Assembly (NCBI GenBank): GCA_000733355.1
Contig: JNVV01000031.1
Span: 128,993-192,992 of the forward strand
DNA: 64,000 nucleotides
Reading direction: 5' to 3'
DNA from: Falciphora oryzae
Lineage: Eukaryota > Ascomycota > Sordariomycetes > Magnaporthales > Magnaporthaceae
The stretch's first letter is position 1, and every line of letters begins with the position of its first letter. The notes under the pieces were generated by a model that saw only the letters and a program-made list of their open reading frames with translations, made no database searches and had not been told where the DNA came from. A program made the translations under genes and the position numbers. This document shows positions 55,646 through 64,000 of this stretch, piece by piece.

Positions 55646-58111
55646 AAGGTAAAGAAAGAAGCAAATTCGAGTATGAGCAGATCACAATTTTGAAGGAGCT
55701 TATTAACAGCTGTCGGGCGTTGTCGGGTGCGATGTGCGCACGTGACGCCCCAGTGGCACTCACCCCGTGGGGCCCAGGCTAGAGCCAGCACCATTGCCCA
55801 GGCGCGCCCACCTGCGGCGCGCTCTTCCCTAGATAGCTTTCCCCATTCAGTGCCCCTTCGCAGTCGTGCCTGCCCACAACAGTCGGTACCGTTCCCCTCA
55901 AAGCATCGTGGCCTCATGGGCAGGAGAATCCCAGCGAATTTTTCCCTAGCCGATCCGCGGGGGCGATACCGTTAGGTGGGAACCTTTTAACTTTTAACGA
56001 GCCTCAATTTGAATTATGATTGGTCGGGTCACGTGATTTGAGGTGGTGGGGGGTAGGCGACCCCTCTTTCGCGCGTCCCCTAAAAGCCTGGAAGGCCAAA
56101 CCGCAAGCGACTTGCCCAAAAGGGACTAAAGGAATAAAAATTGAATATTGCATTCAATTTTAGGAAACGCTGGATGACCGGGCCTCCCGAGTACCCCCGC
56201 CCCCCGCCCGCCCAAACCTGGCCTTTCTTTCCTCCGGTACATACCTTCCGAACGCACTACTACCACCCGTTGCGCTTACAACGCTCCGGCGTCTTTGCTG
56301 GATAGCTTATCTCAGTGCGATAATTCTGTTAGACCTTCTCCAGAAGGTCCTCATATAAGATTATTGTTCAGCAAACGGTAAAAGAAGAATGAAAGTGAGA
56401 AGAAAGGTGGAATAAATTAAAATCTTGGGCCATGCAGCGGAAAAGTTACTTTAAATGTCAACTCGGGCTTGTTGACCATGCCAAGTGACAAATCAGCATG
56501 GGGCTAACTCTGAACAGCTCCTATTATCCGGTTGATTATGCTTATCGCGGTGATTCAGTGAGAAAAGAGTAGATATGCAAATACAACTAAAGACGAAGCG
56601 AATCATATCTTTTTCTAGGCCTTGCTTCAACCTTGCTTGTTTCGGGTATGTTTGGCGTCCCTCTTTTTTTTATTCTTTTTTTTTTTATTTTTTTTTTTAT
56701 CACAAACCGTGCCTTTAAATCGATTCCTGTCATACTCATTACTTCCCCTTACTTGCTGCCCTGTACCTTCCCTTTTACGGCTCTCCATATGTAGCTCATG
56801 CAGGTAGTCACACTGCTCCCTACGGAGCTGTGAGGAGCGGGAAGTCGGGTATGGAGTTGCTGAAATCGCGGGAATAACCCACGGCTACCGGCCCGTGCTG
56901 GCCGGATGCTGCAAGGGAGGTGGAATTGAGCCGTCTCGGGTGGTCTCGATAAGGAGGAGGCTGGGGATGATTAGGTAGGGAGCCTCCTCCCGCCCTGGGC
57001 GAGAAGGTGGAGAAGGTGATGCTCCGCAACTGCTTAACCGTTGCGATCGAAGCGACCGGGCGCCGTACCCGTACCGGGCACCAGGTAAGAGAAACGGCCA
57101 CAGCATAGCGCGTGGTACCAAGGACTGTATGACGAGTATCACGAGCGAGCCGCAGATCGAGCATAGCAGCACCGCGACGCTCTCCTCTTTTGCAAGATGG
57201 TGGTGTCCCATCCGACGTCCTTGGCATTACAACGTGCTGGGAGATTGTCTCGCTTGGCTCGGCATGCTCACTGGCCCCCGCACTGGTTTCCTCGATTTTT
57301 TCTCGAGCCTTGCCGTCCGTGGCCGCCTGGGCGGCAAGGGCGGATTGTGACTATTGTTCACCGTGGCGATCCCTTCCCCCGCTGTAAGAGGAGTTCCCTG
57401 TTCGGGATGGCCCGGTATAGCGTCTCGGCATCACGGCGGCCCACTCATGAACGGAGCCCCCCACGAGATGTGCGGCTAATCTGCAGACCGCTGTGCCGAA
57501 TGCACATATACCCAGAATCTAGAAGTGGCGTTGAGATGCAATATGTGGCCTATAGTTGCATTGGCGCACACCCAAAGGTGCTGGACCCACCGTCAACCGT
57601 CCAATGGCAAGGCTACTCCTACATGCCGCCTATCTAAGCCCAAGGACTCAAGAGTGTCGTCTCGACACGAGGCAGCGACGGGCGCCCTTCACCGGCTACA
57701 TCCATGGCAGGAATATTTTCTCATGCGGGGTCCTCTTTCTTGGTTCTCCCTGTTAACACACGCAGCCACCAGCTGGCCAGTCTTCGTATCATTTCCTATT
57801 GCCTTCAGTACGTGACAGTACGAGTGCCCAGGCTCTTCGCTCTCTGATAGCAGCTAACAAGTGTTTGTGACGTGACGTACTTGTTCAAAATAGATTGATA
57901 TGAGTAACTCGGTTGAGCGGAGGAAGGAAGCTACGTTATAAATTACGATGCCTCTCTTCATCCTCCTCCCCTCCGTCCGAAATTCAGGGGACAGCTTCTC
58001 GACAGGTTTTCCGTCTTACGAGTGCTTCCACGGCCTGCCTACCGTTTTCTCTTTAGACTATCGATCATACAATCTCGAGCCGGATAGCTGTCCTGTCACC
58101 CATCCCTAGCC
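55646..58111. other. 2.5-kb region without a supported gene
   Basis: Mixed composition, with an AT-rich palindrome at 56137-56161 (10-bp arms) and T-rich sequence at 56,655-56,700. A 135-codon minus frame (56820-57227) shows no domains. The 150 bp before the P450 form its likely promoter and leader. Confidence 0.45.
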
Positions 58112-59968
58112 ATGATCCCAACCGGGTCGTGGGTCCCAGCTAGTATGACGGGAGCTGTGCTTTCGCCAGCCGCCGTCGGCTACCTGTTGGCGTTATGGCT
58201 CGGCTACCACGTCCTCGCAATGCTCTACAATCTCTCACCCATGCACCCGCTCCACCGCTTCCCCGGCCCTAAGCTTGCAGCAGCAACTTATCTATACGAA
58301 GCCTATTACGACTGGTGGCTGGTGGGCCGCTACGGCAGAACCATCAAGCAGATGCACGAGCGCTACGGCCCCCTCGTCAGGATCAACCCGGACGAGCTGC
58401 ACTGTTCCGACCCGGCTTTCACTGATGAGATTTACGCGGGCCCGGGGAGGATTCGAGATCGTTGGACTCACCGCAAGTGTTATCATGCCCCTGACTACCT
58501 AGGTACCTGGTACCTAGCAACTGGCTGGAGGATATGACCTAGAATGATAACCTCCCAAGGCCCTCCTCGCAGAAACTAATGCCGTTAATACCGGCACCCT
58601 ATTCGCCGCAGCCTTCACAACGATTCCACATGAGCTCCACCGCGCGCGGCGGTCGCCCCTGAGCCGCTTCTTCAGTCGCGCGCAGATATCTAGGCTAGAG
58701 GGTGAAGTGCTCGACTTCGCGCAGATGACGATCGACAAAATGCTCCGGTATGCGGGCAGCGGGCCGTTCAACCTCAACCACGCCTTTCAATGCTTCACGG
58801 CCGACATCATTTCGCAATATTCCTTCGGCGAGCCCATGGGCTTCGTAGCCCAGGAAGGGTGGGAGCCCAATTTTGCGACGTGGACGCAGTCCTTCCAAAG
58901 GCTCTCGCATACGGTATGTGCCAGTCCAAACAGCACAGCGATGACGAGCGGCGAGAAAACACCTACCCACCTACTGGGCTAGAAATCTGACGACAACGCA
59001 AAACGCAGATGAGACACAACGCCCTGCTGCGAAAGGCATCACAGTATATGCCGATGCTGTCCCAGTATTTGGGCGGGGACATCCGCACCCTGCTGCACTA
59101 CATGAACGTCGTGATTCCTAACTACATCCACGCCGCGGTTGCGGATCCGGACAACAACCGCGTCTTCGCCGAGCTGGTCCGCAGCAAGATGATGCCGCCC
59201 GAGAAGACCGAGGCCATGGCGCAGATGCGGCTGAACGGCGAGGGGTTCACCTTCCTGGCCGCGGGCACCGAGACCACGGCGGCCACCCTCACCTTCATCG
59301 GCTACCACCTGCTCGCCAGCCCGCACATCCAGGCGCGCCTGCTGCAGGACCTCGAAGGCACGGCGCCCGAGACGCTCAAGTGGGCCGAGCTCGAAAAGCG
59401 GCCGTACCTCTGGGGGGTCGTCCACGAGGGCCTGCGCATGATGCCGGGGATAGGGCAGCGGTCCGGGCGCATTGCGCGCGACGAGGACCTCGTGTACAAG
59501 AGCCGCGACGACGGGACCGACTGGGTCATCCCGCGCGGCACGCCCGTCAGCATGACCTCGGTGATCAACCACTGGGACGAGGGCCTGTTCCCGGACCCGG
59601 ACAGCTTCAAGCCGGAGCGGTGGCTGCTCGACGACGGCGAGGGCGGGGTGAAGCCGAACCATGAGCTGCAGAAGAAGCTGATTTCCTTCTCGAGAGGGTC
59701 CAGGGCTTGCCTTGGGGAAAAGTAGGCCGACCCTCCCTTTCCCAAAACATCCCCGATCTGCCTGCTTTTGCTGACACGTGCCCATACTCCCTGAAACCGC
59801 AGCTTGGCCATGTCCGAGGCCTACATCATGGCGGCACTCTTCTCGCTCCGCGTCGCGCCCAGGGCACGGCTGGTCGACACTACCATTGAGAACGTCACCT
59901 ATGACCACGAGCTGATTGGGGTCCAGACCAAGACTGGCCCCATGTCTGTCAAGATTGCCATCTCCTAA
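58112..59968 (+). CDS. Cytochrome P450 monooxygenase
   Basis: Membrane-anchored heme monooxygenase; the substrate is unknown. The start is the ATG at 58112. Exons are 58112-58502, 58573-58913, 59009-59721 and 59803-59968, giving 536 residues, with all phases consistent. An N-terminal hydrophobic anchor (VGYLLALWLGYHVLAML) and a Pro-rich hinge (HRFPGPK) are present. The I-helix reads AAGTETTA near 328, the ExxR is EGLR near 384, and PERW follows. The heme loop FSRGSRACLGE has Cys near 478. IPHELHRARRSPLSRFFSR is typical of trichodiene-oxygenase-like / CYP65-type fungal P450s. The first intron's donor (GTACCT) is the least certain. It is convergent with the HET-domain gene. Confidence 0.88.
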
Positions 59969-60175
59969 CTCTGAAAGAGCACGCTGGAGGATAAATAGCT
60001 TTCTAGTATTCTATTAATGTGGGTGTGTGGACGGGTGGTGCTGCAGGGGTGTCTATTTTCTCTTTTTCGTTTCATGACGCCGCGGAACAGAGAACGAAGT
60101 TGTTTGTGGTTGCAGGAATCTTGCTTCAGTTTTACCACCGAGTTATCTAGGTATTTAAGGCTGTGTAAAGGTCGG

Positions 60176-60246
60176 CTATGCGTCGTCGTAGGCGTAGGAA
60201 TACGTGATTAAGCATTCCTCGTCCGTTTCCTCCGCGCGATATTCCT
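60176..60246 (-). other. Displaced 3' coding end of the HET-domain gene
   Basis: On the minus strand, the sequence beyond the transposon continues the HET gene's frame for 20 codons after the target duplication and ends in TAG at 60176-60178. The peptide is acidic and Tyr-rich (starts RAEETDEE). It is separated from its gene by the element at 60247-61323. Confidence 0.75.
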
Positions 60247-60269
60247 GGGAACTATTCCGGGAACACCCT

Positions 60270-60527
60270 NNNNNNNNNNNNNNNNNNNNNNNNNNNNNNN
60301 NNNNNNNNNNNNNNNNNNNNNNNNNNNNNNNNNNNNNNNNNNNNNNNNNNNNNNNNNNNNNNNNNNNNNNNNNNNNNNNNNNNNNNNNNNNNNNNNNNNN
60401 NNNNNNNNNNNNNNNNNNNNNNNNNNNNNNNNNNNNNNNNNNNNNNNNNNNNNNNNNNNNNNNNNNNNNNNNNNNNNNNNNNNNNNNNNNNNNNNNNNNN
60501 NNNNNNNNNNNNNNNNNNNNNNNNNNN
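60270..60527. other. Assembly gap of 258 N inside the mobile element
   Basis: Unresolved bases begin directly after the left inverted repeat. A repeat-induced assembly break is likely. Confidence 0.99.
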
Positions 60528-60663
60528 TCGCTGATTATGTAAATTTGCGTGCGCCACGCACCCAAGTCAACACAGGCCAAAAATTTTGATTGCCAGATTG
60601 CCGGCCAATTTGCACCACGATCAACAACGACCCCGACAACTTGAAGCTATTCCCAAGCCCGGC

Positions 60664-61107
60664 ATGACGTCGCCAACGCCCCCAAGCTCGTCGGAAAACG
60701 ACGAAGACGTCCGCAATACCCCAAAGAACTCCGAGGCACACGTTTGGCACCCAGATTGGGACGGAAAACCATAGCGCGTGGCTCCGCCGGACGATCTTTT
60801 GTCAACCCTTTGGTCTACCCACGACGAGGCCTTCGACGCCCTTACGGATTAGGAACGATCTGCAGGCATGCTCTCTACCTCCTTTCGCACCAAATCCAAC
60901 GGGCCGGCGGTCCCTGCAAAGGATCCGGACGACCCCTTCGCGCATTTTCCAGCCACGGAGGCGGAGATAACGGCCGCTAAAAAGTCGATTGCACAACGGG
61001 TAGCCCCCAGGAAGGCACGGGAGGCGCGGGAAGCGTCACAGGACCGCTTTGATCAGGACCTCCGGAGGGATTTGGAATGCGGGCATTGGGACGAAGAGGG
61101 TCGTTAG
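60664..61107 (+). pseudogene. Degenerate small reading frames inside the mobile element
   Basis: A frame starts at ATG 60664 (MTSPTPPSSSENDEDVRN) and runs to a TAG at 60772. The same frame continues coherently (RVAPPDDLLSTLWSTHDEAF) to another TAG near 60,850. A second frame, 60868-61107, encodes a charged 79-residue peptide with KAREAREASQDRFDQDLRRD. The arrangement suggests a former element-encoded protein with two in-frame stops. I do not recognise a transposase domain. Confidence 0.35.
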
Positions 61108-61239
61108 GTTGTAAAATAAATCTAAGGCTATCGATTCACCTATTTCCACTCCTGAATAGCTTCATTTCGTTGTTGTGCATCGCTTTTTATTTTGGGCGTT
61201 AATGGCCTGTGTTTTTTTCTATGGCTGCGCCACAGAAAA

Positions 61240-63433
61240 TCACATGATTCCCGATACCGGCGGTGGCGGAGGGGTGCGTAGGAAAAGGGTGCGTAGGAAT
61301 AGGGTGTTCCCGGAATAGTTCCCATATTCCTGCACCCATGGCTCAGCGTTGTCGGCCTGGCAAACGACCACGCGGAGCGTGTACACAGACACATGCCTCT
61401 CTGAAGACGGGGCCTTGCGGAGGGCGGCCGCCACCACCATGAGCTCGCGGAAGTCGACACGCGTGACAGTTCTGTCGGAGGCGGTCGCCCACGCGGAATC
61501 CGTAACCAAGCCGTTGCGGTAGCTGACCTTGCGGTCGCCGCCAATCATGTCAAAGGCCATAGGCTCATCTTTGCTATCTCGCTGCTTCCAGACGACGGGT
61601 ATTATGCAAAACGGCTTGCCTTGCACGATCCTGTAGTGGACGGGGAACAGCATCCCGTCGTGCTCCACAAGAAGCACTCCATCCGTGGCTTCATCGCCCC
61701 GATAGAAGACCTCGTCGAGCTGGATGGAGTTTGGGGGATACGCCGAGAGGATCGAAGTCGGAAGATCCGAGGCGGACTCCGGCAGCACAATCTTGATGCG
61801 CCCCCAACGCTCAGACTGGGGCACGCCTCCGCCGAGTTCTCCGCTCAGCTGGAGATGCTCCTCCTCCATCAAAAAGCCCGAGTGGCAGTACACCGTTTGA
61901 ACCTCGAACTCTTGCAAACATGACGCGTCGATTGTCACCAGCCACGATGCCATAGAGCGGGCGAGCCGCCGTGGCGTCGTCGAATCGCTGCCTTTCTGCT
62001 CCTGTTCATGCGGCAGGGCCAGGATACAGAGAAGCTCGTCGTCGAGACAATAGTTCCTAGTTCGGTGTCAGCTTTGGTTACCAGACACATACAAGAAGAC
62101 AGGAGAAACGAGAGCCTGCTACTGACGTCCAGATGGCAATTGGGCTGCCCTCGTCGGTCGGTTTCCGCATTGGTAGTGTCAACCGAAGGCCTCGGCCAGT
62201 GAGTGACATAGGTTCCTGCTGCCTCAATTTAGGAGGCACGCGACATGCAGCGTCGTTTATCGTCCTCAGCTTCTCGTAAGGCTTTTGCCCGATAAAACGG
62301 TAGGTGGCCCACCAAGAAGGATCCGACGTGAGTTTCCAGGATGAGCTGCGGTCGGGTAGAGAAGACCCATTCGGGCCAAGGTAGTCGGAGTAGTAGAATT
62401 CCCAACTTTGCCTGACGCGTTTTTCACGCCAATCCCATACTGGTCTGGCCTCCCGCAAGTCATACTTTGGGGTCTGTAGTCCCTCGGTAAATGATTTGCA
62501 AAATGCAGCCGGAGATGGAGCCAGGAGGCCACTCAAAAGGTCCCCGGAGTCGTACCTCAGCGACCAGATAAGCACACTGTAGTCCTCTTCTTGTCGTATG
62601 ATACTCTCTTGCAGCCGTAGGAATGCTTTAAATCCCTCTCCATAGAGAAGCGGCATGTTGATGTTGAAGATGCCCAGCAAGCAGTACGCGGTATCCTCAA
62701 CCCTGGTAGTCTCCCGCGCCGAAGCCCAAGACATACGTTCGGCTACACTGAAGGCACCTGGGCTGGCCTCACCTCGCAAGACCTCAGTTGGTATCCCAGT
62801 TATCTTGGATAGGCGCCCCGAAAGGGCAGTCTTAGTGCCAATCTCAGCCCATTCGCCAGTGTAAAACTCGACCGTCTCAGGCGCGATCAGCTCTTGTAGA
62901 GTCCAACCCCTGGTGAACCACCGGCTCTTGCCAAAATCGGTCGGGAGAAAGAACGGATCCCCCCGCTCTACGATTGGGCTAGGTGTACTTTCGAGAGTCC
63001 ATGGCGGGGCATTGCGTCTGAAGGCGTCAACGATGCGGTCATAGCGGCTGTCGCCCTGCTTCGGCAGGTGAGACCGAGTCGATGGGGGAATTTTCATAAC
63101 ATCCTCAAGGTATGCATAGCAGACGGTGGACTTTTTGTACCATTGGTACATGGAGTTGATGGCTTCCGAGAGGTCGGCGCTACTCGACTTGTCTATGCAG
63201 CAAGAGTCGATCCAGATCCATTCGAACCCGTCCGCCGCCGCCTTTTTGCAACAGCCCCGGACCTTGGAAAAGCCCGCCTTGGCTCGGGCGCGCTCTGACG
63301 GGGGCCCATCGAGCGAGCAGTCTCCGAAGAGGAGCTCTTCAGTGCCCCAGGTGTGGCTCAGGATGGCATAAGGTGGAATGTTGACGCCGATGAATTCCCG
63401 CAAATGGAGGGAGGCTGTGTTGAGAAGACGCAT
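61240..63433 (-). CDS. HET-domain (heterokaryon incompatibility) protein, C-terminus interrupted by a transposon
   Basis: Member of the fungal HET family (PF06985), which acts in non-self recognition and programmed cell death. Exon 1 is 62127-63433, a 70-nt intron (GTCAGT...CTAG) spans 62057-62126, and exon 2 is 62056-61240, giving 707 residues as it stands. The start MRLLNTASLHLREF, YAILSHTWG (near 22-30), WIWIDSCCIDKSSSADLSEAINSMYQWY, RGWTLQELIAP and RVEDTAYCLLGIFNINMPLLYGEG are classic HET blocks. After residues WVQEY the frame runs into the element at 61323 and ends 27 codons later in element sequence. The native end lies beyond the element at 60176-60246. The functional effect of losing the acidic tail is unknown. 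Confidence 0.88.
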
Positions 63434-64000
63434 GGTCTCGGTTTTGGGCGGCTAGAGTGTTGATAGTTCATTGACCATTCAGAGGACAAGATGGCCGTAA
63501 AAAGAAAAACTCGTAATAGCGTATTGATCAGATGAAGGGTCCTCTTGAGGATGTGAACAGAGGAATGAGCAAATTCTCGGCACTCTCATGATGCTCGTTG
63601 CTTGAGATACCCCTCGATACCTAATTACCCCGCAGCCCAGCCTTGCCACTTTGAACTACCGGCGATTGGACTTGGTGCCGGGCATCATGGCTCAGCCCCC
63701 GCCACCGGGTCGTAGCCAATAGTAAACCGACTCCCAGGCACCATGCATGACATGGATCCTGTGCTCCTTTATGCAGGCGTCGGAAGTTGAAACTGAGTGG
63801 CGGATTATCACGATGTTGGCGTTAAACAAGAGAATTAGATTCAAAGTTTTGTCGAAGAGACTAATCATATCTTATTGCCGAAGCGCCCTTCCTTCTTTCT
63901 TCTTTCCAGCTAAAAAGATCTTTCATAACTTTTTAGTATATCACACGCTGGTCTGTTGTGAGGGTGAGAGAATCCAGATTGCCGAACCAGAGTAGGACCC
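63434..64000. other. Upstream region of the HET gene to the window end
   Basis: No gene seen in these 567 bp; it presumably contains the HET promoter. Confidence 0.45.

Larger units (their letters stand above)
60247..61323 (+). mobile_element. TIR transposable element inserted in the HET gene (hAT-like, 8-bp duplication)
   Basis: Inverted repeats of 23 bp lie at 60247-60269 and 61301-61323 (GGGAACTATTCCGGGAACAC...). The 8-bp target duplication ATATTCCT occurs at 60239-60246 and 61324-61331. The span is about 1.08 kb as assembled, with 258 N inside next to the left repeat. Two short GGGTGCGTAGGAA units sit just inside the right repeat. An 8-bp duplication is typical of hAT elements. No transposase domain is visible, so the copy is probably non-autonomous. 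Confidence 0.85.

Noticed and set aside
54605..55700. A complete Helitron around the PIF1 remnant
   Set aside because: I saw no Rep domain and no convincing TC start with a hairpin and CTRR end.
17719..59968. A secondary-metabolite cluster formed by the thioesterase, Zn2Cys6 factor and P450
   Set aside because: The genes are 12-40 kb apart, separated by housekeeping genes, and no PKS, NRPS, terpene synthase or transporter is present.
1..64000. CRISPR arrays, operons, phage or bacterial elements
   Set aside because: No regularly spaced direct repeats; spliceosomal introns and eukaryotic gene families throughout.

Overview
The window looks like nuclear DNA of a filamentous ascomycete (Pezizomycotina, most likely Sordariomycetes). 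The basis is GC-rich coding sequence, short GT-AG introns (mostly 50-110 nt) with RCTRAC-like branch points, and the gene families present: cerato-platanin, HET domain, Zn2Cys6 regulator, DUF1996, KlpA-type kinesin, FHIP and a P450. All exon joins below were made by hand from splice signals and reading phase; no searches were run.

Layout. 1-25.9 kb is gene-dense and mostly housekeeping. It holds a 5'-truncated seven-helix receptor, a Gfo/Idh/MocA oxidoreductase, the branched-chain amino-acid enzyme dihydroxy-acid dehydratase, a Loa1-like acyltransferase, a C-terminal-motor kinesin, a small secreted protein, an unknown conserved protein, a stand-alone thioesterase, a cerato-platanin, a membrane-anchored kelch protein and a T2 ribonuclease. 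25.9-30.2 kb has no gene I can support. 30.2-44.9 kb holds a Zn2Cys6 transcription factor, tRNA-Val(AAC), an FHIP dynein-adaptor subunit (broken by a 36-N gap), a class 3 lipase and a DUF1996 secreted protein. 47-49 kb has two small secreted proteins.

From about 49.2 kb to the end the character changes to an accessory, transposon-rich block. It contains a degenerate Pol III (SINE-like) unit, two related small reading-frame ends, and an eight-exon CorA-like membrane protein whose last intron carries three GC-rich hairpins. An 818-bp mobile element follows, with 60-bp perfect terminal inverted repeats, an 8-bp target duplication and an ORF for only a FAR1/MULE-type DNA-binding domain. Next come a frameshifted PIF1-like helicase remnant, a cytochrome P450 and a HET-domain gene.

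The most striking observation is at 60,247-61,323. A second element (23-bp inverted repeats, 8-bp target duplication, 258-N gap inside) lies within the last exon of the HET gene. Beyond the element the host frame continues for 20 codons to a stop, so the gene's native C-terminus is still visible on the far side. Several genes are secreted or surface-related, but no biosynthetic cluster, CRISPR array or operon-like system is present.
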